A stretch of 64,000 bases of DNA from Neobacillus muris (GTDB lineage Bacteria; Bacillota; Bacilli; Bacillales; Cytobacillaceae). The stretch lies in NCBI RefSeq assembly GCF_943193175.1, contig NZ_CALPDF010000006.1, positions 62,001 to 126,000 on the forward strand, given 5' to 3'. Within the stretch, counting starts at the first letter, position 1. Every line of letters starts with the position of its first letter. Below are positions 37,402 to 46,508 of this stretch, piece by piece. Made by a program: the position numbers and the translations under genes. The notes beneath the pieces are model-generated. The model had not been told where the DNA came from. It made no database searches and saw nothing but the letters and a program-made list of their open reading frames with translations.

Positions 37402-37423
37402 ATTATCTCGAATTCAAGATAAT
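37402..37423. promoter_or_regulatory. MhqR-like operator
   Basis: ATTATCT-CGAATTCA-AGATAAT, a near-perfect 22-bp palindrome (one mismatch pair) closely matching the MhqR box known in B. subtilis (TATCTCGA..TCGAGATA). It lies about 70 nt upstream of the first gene of the operon. The sensor mhqR itself is not in the window. Confidence 0.75.
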
Positions 37424-37575
37424 TGTAAAATAGGAAACGATTATTGTCAAATAAATAATGTGGCAGGTTATGGCTAATTTTTTTTATATTTCTACCTCAA
37501 TGCGGCATGTTTGTCTATACGATATCACACGCTTTTACATAACCTGTATTGTAATTAGGTTTCGGAGGTGATTGC

Positions 37576-37677
37576 ATGAGCGGTGCAGAAGGTACAGGAG
37601 CAGGTTTTGCCCTAATTGTCGTCCTATTTATTCTGCTGATCATTGTAGGGGCGAGCTTCGTTGGAGGCTTTTATTAG
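37576..37677 (+). CDS. YjcZ family sporulation peptide
   Basis: A 33-residue peptide: [20 protein letters not shown] then [13 protein letters not shown]. The Gly-rich start and [17 protein letters not shown] membrane helix are the YjcZ/YrzE-type spore-associated peptide family. CGGAGGTGATTGC ribosome binding site; terminator downstream. Confidence 0.9.
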   Translation: MSGAEGTGAGFALIVVLFILLIIVGASFVGGFY

Positions 37678-37710
37678 TAAAGTATAAGTCACCACCACTA
37701 CAATGGAGGA

Positions 37711-37740
37711 AACGACCTATTCCTATAAAAATAGGTCGTT
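37711..37740. terminator. Terminator between the YjcZ peptide and the pyruvate-kinase-like gene
   Basis: Stem AACGACCTAT / ATAGGTCGTT with 10-nt loop and T6 on the plus strand; can serve the converging gene as well. Confidence 0.8.
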
Positions 37741-37755
37741 TTTTATAGCAAAGGA

Positions 37756-39240
37756 TTAACATATCCCATATTGATCAGCAATCCTGCCCTTTTGTGTTTG
37801 TTTCCGTGCTGGACTGGGATGAACTGTTTTTTGCAATTTGTTCAAAAGCTTAACTGTGTCGACAATAAAGGGACCTTTATTTAGCATGATGCAATCAGCC
37901 CTCAATCCTTGAACAGCATCTGTTATTTCCGAACGCGAAGGAATCCCTTTTTTTGTCAATTTTTCCAAAACACCTGTTGCCCAAACGACAGGAATGTAGG
38001 CAGCCGAACAAATCGTCAGTATTTCTTCTTGTACATAAGATAAGTTTTCAAGGCCAACCTCAACTGCTAAATCTCCTCTGGCAATCATCACGCCGAACTT
38101 TTCGAAGTTTAGTCCCTCCAGGATAATTCTAGCTAATTGGTGGACGGCATCTTTGGTTTCTATTTTTGCCACCACTGCCAAATTTGCTGCGTCATGTATT
38201 TTTAGTTGATCGCTCAGTTTTCTCAAATCGAGAGGTGAATGGACAAAGGATAAGCCAACAATATCGGCATGTTTTGTCACAAAGCACAAATCCTGGACAT
38301 CCTTCTCTGTCAGAGCAGGAACGTTTAAACTCATAAGAGAATCAGGCAGATTTAGCCCCTTTTGCTCTTTTATTCTCTGTCGCTGCCTTGACGGAGATAC
38401 GATTTCACATTGAACATACTCATTTGTGATCTTTTGGACCTTCCCATGAATTTTTCCATCGTCAATAAAAATGGAGTCCCCGACTCGAATATTGTAAAAA
38501 GCCTTCCTATTGGTTACAGGAACGCCGGCAGGACTATCTGCTGCTGCAGGATGCCCAGCTTGTTGGCGATCTAGGTACAATCGCAGTAAATCCCCTTTCC
38601 CTACAAATATCTGTTTATTCTGCAGTTTCCCAATCCGTACCTTTGGACCGGCCAAATCCATAAATACTTTGCAGCTCCCAACATTTTTCCCTTTCTGAAG
38701 CAGCATTTGCTCCGCTTTCCGTAACGCTCCGATCATCTGTTCCCAGGTCCGTTCATCATGATGGGCACAATTAATACGGGCAATTGTCATGCCATTTATC
38801 AATAAATCCTCTAGTATTTGCTGCTTACGAATCATGGAATCATCTAGTGTAACCATTACCGTTGACGGATGATAAATTGCCTTCTTCCCTAGTAAGGCTT
38901 CTGCACGTAATCGCAAAATCTCTTTCGATTTCGATGGAGTGACTATTGATAGGTCGCTCTGCGGCAATTCATCGACACCTAGATTTTTTAAAATTTGAAC
39001 GATGCTAAAAACAATATGACAATGTGAGTGTACGAGTGATGCCAGGCCTTCGTCCACTAACTTCTGTTCCAATTGGACAGAAATATTATCTTGAAAGGCA
39101 AGGAATGCGAGTAAATTATCTCGATTCATCACTCCCACTTCAACCGGGTACTCTTTAATGATATTCTCACAAATTTGCTTAATGTTTAGATAGATATCGA
39201 TGATTTGCTGGATGAGTTCTTCTTGGTTGTTGAATGTCAC
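37756..39240 (-). CDS. Pyruvate-kinase-like protein with N-terminal helical extension
   Basis: A 494-residue protein. Residues 1-~115 are helical with no known domain; a pyruvate kinase TIM barrel follows: VMVTLDDSMIRKQQ and MTIARINCAHHDE (canonical NxSHGD altered), MDLAGPKVRIG, a B-domain-like insertion with DSIFIDDGKIHGKV, VAKIETKDAVHQL (the transition-state Lys and metal Glu conserved) and GVMIARGDLAVEV. The usual C-terminal allosteric domain is missing; the chain ends soon after RSEITDAVQGLRAD. Canonical Bacillus Pyk is about 585 residues with fructose-bisphosphate or extra PEP-like domains. So this is a divergent paralogue; activity is uncertain although key barrel residues remain. Confidence 0.85.
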   Translation of the reverse strand: MTFNNQEELIQQIIDIYLNIKQICENIIKEYPVEVGVMNRDNLLAFLAFQDNISVQLEQKLVDEGLASLVHSHCHIVFSIVQILKNLGVDELPQSDLSIVTPSKSKEILRLRAEALLGKKAIYHPSTVMVTLDDSMIRKQQILEDLLINGMTIARINCAHHDERTWEQMIGALRKAEQMLLQKGKNVGSCKVFMDLAGPKVRIGKLQNKQIFVGKGDLLRLYLDRQQAGHPAAADSPAGVPVTNRKAFYNIRVGDSIFIDDGKIHGKVQKITNEYVQCEIVSPSRQRQRIKEQKGLNLPDSLMSLNVPALTEKDVQDLCFVTKHADIVGLSFVHSPLDLRKLSDQLKIHDAANLAVVAKIETKDAVHQLARIILEGLNFEKFGVMIARGDLAVEVGLENLSYVQEEILTICSAAYIPVVWATGVLEKLTKKGIPSRSEITDAVQGLRADCIMLNKGPFIVDTVKLLNKLQKTVHPSPARKQTQKGRIADQYGIC

Positions 39241-39473
39241 AGTTTTTCGCTCCTACATAATTGTTAAAGTAATCCGTGTGATATCCCTTTTTCAATCATT
39301 CCATTTTATGTTATGAATATTGTAGTGGTAACTTTAATTCATAATAAGAAGGAAAATTTCAGTGGGCAAACAAAAGTTCCTATTGCTAACAATAAATGGA
39401 TTGGGTGATTATTGTAAATTTACGACAAGAATGCAATAATTTTATTAACCATTTTTTGAAAGAAGGAAAGACA

Positions 39474-40568
39474 ATGGGCTTAAGATTTAGAAAAAGTATT
39501 AAAATTGCCCCTGGCATCAGAATGAATGTGGGAAAACGCGGTGTCGGAGTCAGTTTTGGCGGGCCAGGCTTGAGATACTCCATCCATAGCAGCGGCAGAA
39601 AAACCACTACTGTTGGAATTCCTGGGTCAGGCTTATCCTATTCCACAACTACTGGGGGCAAATCCTACAAAACACCAGCCTATCATAGGCGAAACGAATT
39701 AGCCAGGCTTCAAAGAGAACAGCAGAAGCTGCAGGAAATGGAATATGCTAGATTGCAAGTGGATATATATGAAAACCGGATAGAGCAGATTCGTTCCATC
39801 CACCATGAATGTGATGAACCAATCGATTGGCGTGAGATTTTACGGCGAGAACCGCCCTTCCAGGATAATCAAGATGGTCCCAATACCAAAGCCGCCCGCC
39901 AGCAGCTTGAAACCTATCAACCGGGTCTTTTGGATCGATTATTTAACCGGGATGAGACTAAACTAAGGCAGCTCCAAGAAGCCGTTAATGCAGCAAAAGT
40001 CCAGGATATGGAACTATTAAACGGTTGGAGGCATATGCATGACATAGCTGAACGGGTCTTAAATCGTGACATCGACGCCTATTATGAAGTCATTCAAGAA
40101 ATGGCTCCGCTCGATGACCTTGTGGAGTTTGGCAGCGGTTTTGAATTTGGCACCGACAACCCCTATGAAATTCATGTATCCTTTGATGTCAATGCAGAAA
40201 CCGTGATACCGAAGAAATCTCAAACACTCACGAAAACAGGAAAATTATCTGAAAAGGACCTGACGAAAACAGCCTATTATGACCTATGCCAAGATTATGT
40301 GTGCAGCTGCGCATTAAGAATAGCTAGAGACATGCTGGCCTTGCTCCCGGTAACTCACGTCTATGTTCATGCTTACGAGGACCGGCTCAATTCAGCCACT
40401 GGCCATAAGGAAAAGGTAATAATCTTAACAGTAAAATATGACAGGCTTACTTTGAGCAGACTAAATTTTATCCAATTAGACCCTTCAGAAGCACTTGCCA
40501 ATTTCCCTCACAAAATGAAATTCAAAAAAACCCAAGGGTTCGAGGATATCGGTACGGAATTAAGTTAA
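39474..40568 (+). CDS. DUF4236 domain protein
   Basis: A 364-residue protein with an N-terminal DUF4236 unit, MGLRFRKSIKIAPGIRMNVG and then SFGGPGLRYSIHSSGRKTTT and GIPGSGLSYSTTTGGK, a pattern of short Gly-rich strands. A coiled charged segment follows (LARLQREQQKLQEMEYARLQ), then about 220 residues without a recognised family, including an acidic helical part and a beta-rich end. Start at 39474 (AGAAGGAAAGACA upstream); the longer frame starts 26 codons earlier without a site. Function unknown. Confidence 0.85.
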   Translation: MGLRFRKSIKIAPGIRMNVGKRGVGVSFGGPGLRYSIHSSGRKTTTVGIPGSGLSYSTTTGGKSYKTPAYHRRNELARLQREQQKLQEMEYARLQVDIYENRIEQIRSIHHECDEPIDWREILRREPPFQDNQDGPNTKAARQQLETYQPGLLDRLFNRDETKLRQLQEAVNAAKVQDMELLNGWRHMHDIAERVLNRDIDAYYEVIQEMAPLDDLVEFGSGFEFGTDNPYEIHVSFDVNAETVIPKKSQTLTKTGKLSEKDLTKTAYYDLCQDYVCSCALRIARDMLALLPVTHVYVHAYEDRLNSATGHKEKVIILTVKYDRLTLSRLNFIQLDPSEALANFPHKMKFKKTQGFEDIGTELS

Positions 40569-40618
40569 CCAAGATACAAAGTGATATTAAATTTTTAAAT
40601 GGGCAGGTGTGGACGATA

Positions 40619-41008
40619 GTGCGGATTATCTTGTTTGATGGCGAATGCAGCCTTTGTTCCGGCAGTGTCCAATTTATTTTAAAAAGAGATCCAAAGAGAT
40701 ACTTTCAATTTGCTTCACTGCAAAGTGATATAGGGCAAAAGTTATTAAGACAGTACAGCCTCCCTCTGAACTTAGATAGTTTAATATTAATAGAGGATGG
40801 CAAACCCTTTATGGAATCTACTGCCGCCCTTAAAGTTTGCTGTTACTTAAAGGGAGCCTGGAAGCTGCTTAGAGGCTTGCTTATTATTCCAGCCCCGATC
40901 CGGGATATTATATATAAAATCATCGCTCGTAACCGATATAAATGGTTTGGAAAAAAGGAATGCAGCCTACTCCCATTGCCAGAATGGAAAGATAGATTTT
41001 TAGAATGA
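40619..41008 (+). CDS. DCC family thiol-disulfide oxidoreductase-like protein
   Basis: A 129-residue protein of the DUF393/DCC family (YuxK-like). The defining DGECSLC motif follows the first strand (IILFDGECSLCSGSVQF), and PEWKDRF lies at the C-terminus; middle segment FQFASLQSDIGQKLL is typical. Start taken at GTG 40619 rather than 40607 because AGGTG lies upstream at the right distance. Function unknown, thiol redox suspected. It starts 50 nt after the DUF4236 gene and may be cotranscribed. Confidence 0.85.
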   Translation: MRIILFDGECSLCSGSVQFILKRDPKRYFQFASLQSDIGQKLLRQYSLPLNLDSLILIEDGKPFMESTAALKVCCYLKGAWKLLRGLLIIPAPIRDIIYKIIARNRYKWFGKKECSLLPLPEWKDRFLE

Positions 41009-41049
41009 GACTACTTCCATCAAAATAGAATTTGAAATCCAAAATGGCA

Positions 41050-41071
41050 AAAAGCACCAACCGGTGCTTTT
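41050..41071. terminator. Terminator between the DCC and VOC genes
   Basis: Stem AAAAGCACC / GGTGCTTTT with 4-nt loop, T-rich on both sides. Confidence 0.85.
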
Positions 41072-41078
41072 TGTCATT

Positions 41079-41483
41079 TTATTTTTGATAGTTCAAGTCC
41101 CAAATAACCCCATAGTCATCTTTTACTTTGCCATATTTGGCTCCCCAGAACGTATCCTGCAACTCCATTTGGACAGCTCCATTTTTGCTCAGCACATCGT
41201 ATACTGACTGGATTTCTTCTTCACTTTCAAAATCTAATACTAATGAAATCTGATTCCCTGCAACAATCGAAGAGCCTGGTGAAGCATCGGAGGCCATAAT
41301 AGATAAATCATCCTTTTGAAAACGGGCATGAATAAGCAGGTTTTCTGCCCCAGGTATCTTATACCCTGCTTGCTCATAAGTTTGCACATGGGAAATTTCT
41401 CCCCCAAATGCCGTTTTGTAAAATTCCAGCGCCTCAAGGCAATTTCCGTTAAACATTAAATAAGGTACAGCTTGTCCTTTCAT
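41079..41483 (-). CDS. VOC family protein (PhnB/YjdN-like)
   Basis: A 134-residue glyoxalase-fold protein starting PYLMFNGNCLEALEFYKTAFGGEI, with the PhnB-like HARFQKDDLSIMASD segment and a C-terminal FWGAKYGKVKDDYGVIWDLN. These are the markers of the PhnB/3-demethylubiquinone-methyltransferase-like VOC group, commonly a metal-free or uncharacterised binding protein. Monocistronic; start follows GAGGAGGCATTTAG. Confidence 0.85.
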   Translation of the reverse strand: MKGQAVPYLMFNGNCLEALEFYKTAFGGEISHVQTYEQAGYKIPGAENLLIHARFQKDDLSIMASDASPGSSIVAGNQISLVLDFESEEEIQSVYDVLSKNGAVQMELQDTFWGAKYGKVKDDYGVIWDLNYQK

Positions 41484-41556
41484 CTAAATGCCTCCTCATG
41501 GTTTCTAACTAGTTCATATGTTCAATCAATCTACTTTCACACATATAACCAACTAT

Positions 41557-42111
41557 TTAAGCCTCTCTAAAGCTTTCTTTATGGAACTTTCCAATATACC
41601 GAAATAGCGCTTTCCCCTCTACCGGCACATTGCTAGCGGGGACAAGAGGCAAATACATGGCCTGATATGGTTCTGGCACCCATATATAATGGTGAACGTA
41701 ATCGGTCAGTGTGAAATGGCATTCTTCCCAAAAGTGTCTGCGCTTACTATTTTCATCAGAATGGTCCGCCTCAATTTCAATAATGATACTGTCAAATAGG
41801 CCCTTTTCCGTTGCCCATCTTTTTATATAGGCGACTAGTTTTCGGCCGATTCCTTGGTTTCGGTAATCTTGGTCGACAGCTAAATAGTCAATGACCAAAG
41901 CACGGCCCCCATTTAAACAGCCAGTTAAGGCCATGCCGACAGCACGGTCGCCAATATAAGCTATATGTAAAGAACTAATTCCTTTCAAAAGCATATACCG
42001 GATAACCTTTTCAGGTTTCCCGCCTCTATTGGAAAATGCCTGCTCATAAATAGGCCTAACCTTTTCCCAGATTTCTTGGTGCCAGCCTTCAAAGGTTTTG
42101 AACTCCACCAT
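41557..42111 (-). CDS. GNAT family N-acetyltransferase
   Basis: A 184-residue acetyltransferase. The acetyl-CoA loop is DQDYRNQGIGRKLVAYIKRW (Q/RxxGxG/A type) near residue 79-98, after a VIDYLAVD strand. The C-terminal part, HHYIWVPEPYQAMYLPLVP, lies outside the usual fold. Substrate unknown. Confidence 0.8.
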   Translation of the reverse strand: MVEFKTFEGWHQEIWEKVRPIYEQAFSNRGGKPEKVIRYMLLKGISSLHIAYIGDRAVGMALTGCLNGGRALVIDYLAVDQDYRNQGIGRKLVAYIKRWATEKGLFDSIIIEIEADHSDENSKRRHFWEECHFTLTDYVHHYIWVPEPYQAMYLPLVPASNVPVEGKALFRYIGKFHKESFREA

Positions 42112-42405
42112 ATGAATCCCCCAATTTTAACCATCCTCTTTATATCATATCAGAAAAAGGGATGGAAGAAAAAAGGAGCCTTTGAACAGTCAAAGGCCCA
42201 ATAAGCGCCTAGCCAGTTTGGCAAAGCACTCAAATTAGGAGGTCTAAACTCAGAAGAATTTAAACATGTATATTTTACCATTATCCAAATTTTCTTTCAA
42301 CGATTTAACGCAATAAAGAAAAATTTGAGACAAAAGTTTTAATTTACGGACAGTTTTCAAAATATATTGGAACCAATTTCATAGGAATAAAACATAAAAA
42401 TATAG

Positions 42406-42434
42406 TTGACACACTTGTATATACAAGATAAAAT
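42406..42434 (+). promoter_or_regulatory. treP promoter
   Basis: TTGACA (42406-42411), 17-nt spacer, TAAAAT (42429-42434). The first TreR operator fills the spacer, so a bound repressor would block polymerase. Confidence 0.8.
42414..42427. promoter_or_regulatory. TreR operator 1
   Basis: CTTGTATATACAAG, a perfect palindrome of the GntR/TreR type, between -35 and -10. Confidence 0.85.
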
Positions 42435-42447
42435 GAAAGCGTAAACA
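42434..42447. promoter_or_regulatory. Candidate cre (CcpA) site
   Basis: TGAAAGCGTAAACA, one base from the cre consensus TGWAARCGYTWNCW, overlapping the start of treP transcription; a second looser match TGTAAACGCTGTAT is at 42477-42490. Fits carbon catabolite repression of trehalose genes. Confidence 0.65.
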
Positions 42448-42450
42448 AAA

Positions 42451-42464
42451 CTTGTATATACAGG
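42451..42464. promoter_or_regulatory. TreR operator 2
   Basis: CTTGTATATACAGG, second copy of the operator with one mismatch, just downstream of the start of transcription. Confidence 0.75.
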
Positions 42465-42551
42465 TTTTGTTTATAATGTAAACGCTGTATAAAGTTAAGG
42501 TAAACTTGCAAAATAAAAATGGGTGCATTGACCATTTAAGGGGGAAAAAAC

Positions 42552-43976
42552 ATGTCAAAGTACACAGAGCCGGCAAAAGAACTTTTAGAACATATTGGCG
42601 GCAATGACAATATTGCTGCCGTTACTCATTGTTCTACAAGGATGCGCTTTGTTTTAAAGGATCCAAATAAAGCTGATATCAAAAAAATAGAAGCTATGAA
42701 GCTTGTAAAAGGGACTTTTACACAGGCAGGACAATTCCAAGTCATCATCGGAAATGAAGTGGCCAGCTTTTATAACGATTTTACCAAGGCTGCAGGAGTG
42801 GACGGCACCACTAAGGAAGAAGCAAAAGTGGCAGCTAAACAAAACATGAACTGGCTGCAGCGTGTGATGGCCCACCTTGCTGATATCTTCACTCCGCTAA
42901 TTCCGGCGCTTGTTGTCGGCGGTTTAATTCTCGGCTTTCGAAATGTAATCGGTGACATTAAGCTGCTCGATGGCGGAACGAAAACGATTGTTGAAGTCTC
43001 TCAATTCTGGGCTGGTGTCCATTCGTTTCTATGGTTAATCGGCGAAGCAGTATTCCACTTCCTTCCAGTCGGCATTACCTGGTCGGTTGCCAAGAAAATG
43101 GGTGCTTCGCAAATTCTCGGGATTGTTTTAGGCATTACACTTGTATCACCACAGTTGCTAAACGCCTATGCGGTCGCTGGCGCTAAAGATATTCCTGTTT
43201 GGGATTTTGGTTTCGCTAAAATCGAAATGATTGGTTACCAGGCTCAAGTCATTCCAGCAATTTTAGCCGGACTCGTATTAGCCTTTCTAGAAACCAGGCT
43301 ACGCAAAGTAGTTCCAAATTCGATTTCAATGATTGTTGTGCCATTTTTGTCATTAGTACCAACTGTATTAATCGCTCACACAATCTTAGGTCCTATCGGC
43401 TGGACGATTGGTTCTTGGATTTCTGATGTGGTTTATTCAAGCTTAACATCGGCATTCGGTTGGTTATTTGCAGCTATTTTTGGTTTCGCTTATGCTCCAC
43501 TCGTTATTACCGGATTGCACCATATGACAAATGCGATTGACCTTCAATTAATGAGTGAGTTAGGCGGCACAAATCTATGGCCGATGATTGCCCTTTCAAA
43601 TATTGCTCAAGGTTCAGCAGTTCTTGCGATGATTTATGTTAACCGCAAAAATGAAGAAGAAAAACAAGTCTCCATCCCTGCAGCCATATCTTGTTACCTA
43701 GGGGTGACCGAACCAGCAATGTTCGGAATCAACTTAAAATACGGCTTCCCATTCCTGGCAGCGATGATTGGATCGATGATTGCAGCCGTTGTATCTGTAG
43801 GCAGTGACGTAATGGCTAACTCCATCGGTGTCGGCGGACTGCCAGGTATCCTGTCGATTCAGCCGAAGCATATGCTGATGTTTGCAATCTGCATGGTCAT
43901 TGCTATTGTGGTTCCATTCTTCTTAACCATTATTTTTGCAAAAACGGGTTTAAAGAAGTTACCATTTAAAAAGTAA
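42552..43976 (+). CDS. treP: Trehalose-specific PTS enzyme IIBC
   Basis: A 474-residue membrane protein that imports and phosphorylates trehalose. The IIB domain (residues 1-~85) carries the phosphorylated Cys in VTHCSTRMRF (Cys27). The IIC domain has about ten membrane spans, with the substrate region GLHHMTNAIDLQLM and the GVTEPAMFGINLKYG loop near 379. No IIA domain, as usual for TreP, which uses the glucose IIA. Order treP-treA-treR is that of B. subtilis. Confidence 0.96.
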   Translation: MSKYTEPAKELLEHIGGNDNIAAVTHCSTRMRFVLKDPNKADIKKIEAMKLVKGTFTQAGQFQVIIGNEVASFYNDFTKAAGVDGTTKEEAKVAAKQNMNWLQRVMAHLADIFTPLIPALVVGGLILGFRNVIGDIKLLDGGTKTIVEVSQFWAGVHSFLWLIGEAVFHFLPVGITWSVAKKMGASQILGIVLGITLVSPQLLNAYAVAGAKDIPVWDFGFAKIEMIGYQAQVIPAILAGLVLAFLETRLRKVVPNSISMIVVPFLSLVPTVLIAHTILGPIGWTIGSWISDVVYSSLTSAFGWLFAAIFGFAYAPLVITGLHHMTNAIDLQLMSELGGTNLWPMIALSNIAQGSAVLAMIYVNRKNEEEKQVSIPAAISCYLGVTEPAMFGINLKYGFPFLAAMIGSMIAAVVSVGSDVMANSIGVGGLPGILSIQPKHMLMFAICMVIAIVVPFFLTIIFAKTGLKKLPFKK

Positions 43977-44053
43977 TATTGACTCCATTAAGGAGGGGGA
44001 CCGTCTCCCTCCTTTTCCCCATTAGAATTTCATAAATAGGCAGGTGTTTTGCT

Positions 44054-45721
44054 ATGACAGCAGCATGGTGGAAAAACGCAGTAGTATATCAAATTTATCC
44101 AAAAAGTTTTTATGACACAACTGGCTCTGGAACCGGAGATCTTCAGGGCATAACAAAAAAGCTGGATTACTTGAAGGAACTCGGTGTCGATGTCATATGG
44201 CTTACTCCCATTTATCAATCCCCCCAGCGGGATAATGGGTATGACATTAGTGATTATTATAAAATTTATGAAGAATACGGAACGATGGATGATTTTGAAC
44301 AAATGGTTAAAGAAGCCCATAAGCGCGGGTTAAAGATTATTATGGATATTGTCATCAACCATACCTCCACAGAACATGAATGGTTTAAACAAGCCCGCTC
44401 TTCTAAAGATAATCCATTTCGGGATTTCTACATATGGAAGGACGGAAAAAACGGCGGGCCCCCTACCAACTGGGAATCCAAGTTTGGAGGTTCGGCTTGG
44501 CAATATGATGAAACTACAGGCCAATATTACCTCCATTTATTTGATGTGACCCAAGCAGACCTAAATTGGGAAAACGAGAAAGTGCGGGAATCCCTCTACG
44601 CGATGATGCATTTTTGGTTAAAGAAAGGCGTTGATGGTTTCAGATTAGATGTCATCAACTTGATTTCTAAAAATCAACAATTCCCACAGGATGAATCGGA
44701 TGGAAGGAAATTTTATACAGATGGTCCAAGAATTCATGAATTCTTGCATGAAATGAATGAAAAGGTCTTTTCTAAATATGACATCATGACGGTTGGAGAA
44801 ATGTCTTCTACCACGATTGAAAACTGTATTAACTATACCAATCCTGAACGTCAGGAATTAAATATGATTTTTAGTTTCCATCATCTAAAGGTAGATTACC
44901 CAAATGGTAAAAAGTGGGTCAAAGCCGATTTTGATTTTCTCGCTCTTAAAAAAATCATGTCACAATGGCAGATAGAAATGAATCGTGGCGGCGGCTGGAA
45001 TGCCATATTCTTGAGCAATCACGACCAGCCTCGGCATTTGTCCAGATTTGGAGATGATCAAAAATATCACAAAGAATCAGGAAAAATGCTGGCTACAACC
45101 CTGCATATGATGCAAGGCACCCCGTTTGTTTATCAGGGGGAAGAAATCGGGATGACCAATCCCAAATTTGAATCCATTGATGAATACCGTGATGTAGAGT
45201 CCCTCAATATGTATAACCTATTTAAAAATAATGGGCTGGAGGAATCTGACATTCTTGATATTTTAAAGCAAAAATCCCGTGACAACTCACGCACTCCCGT
45301 TCAGTGGACCTCAGGCAAAGAAGCTGGGTTTACAACTGGGACGCCATGGATCCCAATTGCCTCAAATTATGGGGAAATCAATGTGGAACGGGCACTTAAG
45401 GATGAAGATTCCATTTTTTATCATTATCAAAAACTAATTCGGCTGAGAAAGGAATATTCCATCATTACAGATGGCAAATATGAAGTTTTATTAGAAGACG
45501 ATGAACAAGTGTTTGCTTATGTGAGAAATAGCGGTGTGGAGAAATTGCTGGTGGTTAGCAATTTTTATGGCAGTGAAAAGACTATGGCCCTCCCAGCTCA
45601 GTTTACGCTTGATGGTTATGAGGTGAAGGTGTTACTCTCTAATTATAAGGATTCAGCACCGCTTAAACGGAAAATCCAGCTGCGTCCGTATGAATCAATT
45701 GTTTATTATTTGAACAAGTAA
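44054..45721 (+). CDS. treA: Alpha,alpha-phosphotrehalase
   Basis: A 555-residue GH13 enzyme hydrolysing trehalose 6-phosphate to glucose and glucose 6-phosphate. GH13 regions: DVIWLTPIYQSPQRDNGYD, IVINHTS, GFRLDVINL (nucleophile Asp near 200), VGEMSSTT (acid Glu near 253) and FLSNHDQPRHLSRFG. Trehalose operon context identifies it rather than an oligo-1,6-glucosidase. Starts 77 nt after treP. Confidence 0.95.
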   Translation: MTAAWWKNAVVYQIYPKSFYDTTGSGTGDLQGITKKLDYLKELGVDVIWLTPIYQSPQRDNGYDISDYYKIYEEYGTMDDFEQMVKEAHKRGLKIIMDIVINHTSTEHEWFKQARSSKDNPFRDFYIWKDGKNGGPPTNWESKFGGSAWQYDETTGQYYLHLFDVTQADLNWENEKVRESLYAMMHFWLKKGVDGFRLDVINLISKNQQFPQDESDGRKFYTDGPRIHEFLHEMNEKVFSKYDIMTVGEMSSTTIENCINYTNPERQELNMIFSFHHLKVDYPNGKKWVKADFDFLALKKIMSQWQIEMNRGGGWNAIFLSNHDQPRHLSRFGDDQKYHKESGKMLATTLHMMQGTPFVYQGEEIGMTNPKFESIDEYRDVESLNMYNLFKNNGLEESDILDILKQKSRDNSRTPVQWTSGKEAGFTTGTPWIPIASNYGEINVERALKDEDSIFYHYQKLIRLRKEYSIITDGKYEVLLEDDEQVFAYVRNSGVEKLLVVSNFYGSEKTMALPAQFTLDGYEVKVLLSNYKDSAPLKRKIQLRPYESIVYYLNK

Positions 45722-45736
45722 CGGAGATGCCTTTTA

Positions 45737-46450
45737 ATGACCACTAAGTATTTAACCATTTACAATACCCTTGTTGAGCAAATGAAAAGCGGTCAAATAT
45801 TGCCCAGGACGCTTTTACCTTCTGAAAATGAGCTGGCGGAACAGTTTGACACATCACGGGAAACCATTCGAAAAGCGTTGAACTTACTTTCACAACATGG
45901 TTATATACAAAAAGTTCGAGGAAAAGGTTCTATTGTCATTGACATCAATAAGTTTGACTTCCCTATCTCTGGTCTTGTCAGCTTTAAAGAATTGGCTGAT
46001 AAATTGAACAGAAGCCATCGGACGATTGTCAATGAACTTTCCTTAATCAAACCTGACCATTTTATCAGAAATCAGCTGCAGCTAACCCTCAAGGACCAAG
46101 TATGGAAAGTTATCCGGACGAGGGAAATCGGCGGCGAAAAAATTATTCTTGATAAAGATTATTTAAATAAAAAGTTCGTCCCGGAAATAACAACAGAAAT
46201 CAGCGAAGACTCTATCTACAGCTACCTTGAAAATGAATTAAACTTGACCATCAGTTTTGCCAAAAAAGAAATTGTTGTCGAGGAGCCGACCGATGAGGAT
46301 CGTTCCCTCCTGGACCTTGAAGGATACCACAATGTAGTGGTCATCAAAAGCCATGTTTATTTAGATGACGCCAGCCTTTTTCAATATACCGAATCTAGAC
46401 ATCGTCCGGATAAATTTAGGTTTGTAGATTTTGCCCGCCGTTCCCATTAA
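45737..46450 (+). CDS. treR: Trehalose operon repressor, GntR family
   Basis: A 237-residue regulator with an N-terminal winged helix (TTKYLTIYNTLVEQMKSG, then LPSENELAEQFDTSRETIRKAL) and a C-terminal UTRA effector domain from about residue 85. It sits 15 nt after treA. It is expected to bind the two CTTGTATATACA sites upstream of treP and release on trehalose 6-phosphate. Confidence 0.95.
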   Translation: MTTKYLTIYNTLVEQMKSGQILPRTLLPSENELAEQFDTSRETIRKALNLLSQHGYIQKVRGKGSIVIDINKFDFPISGLVSFKELADKLNRSHRTIVNELSLIKPDHFIRNQLQLTLKDQVWKVIRTREIGGEKIILDKDYLNKKFVPEITTEISEDSIYSYLENELNLTISFAKKEIVVEEPTDEDRSLLDLEGYHNVVVIKSHVYLDDASLFQYTESRHRPDKFRFVDFARRSH

Positions 46451-46459
46451 ATGAAAGTT

Positions 46460-46499
46460 AAAAGCCTTATCCGGATCATCTATTCCGGATAAGGCTTTT
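46460..46499. terminator. Bidirectional terminator between treR and terC
   Basis: Stem AAAAGCCTTATCCGGA and complement around an 8-nt loop, T-rich on both sides; the genes converge here. Confidence 0.9.
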
Positions 46500-46508
46500 T
46501 AATGGATT

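Noticed and set aside
42211-42342. Open stretch reading FGKALKLGGLNSEEFK on the plus strand
   Set aside because: No start codon with a ribosome binding site; at best a decayed fragment.
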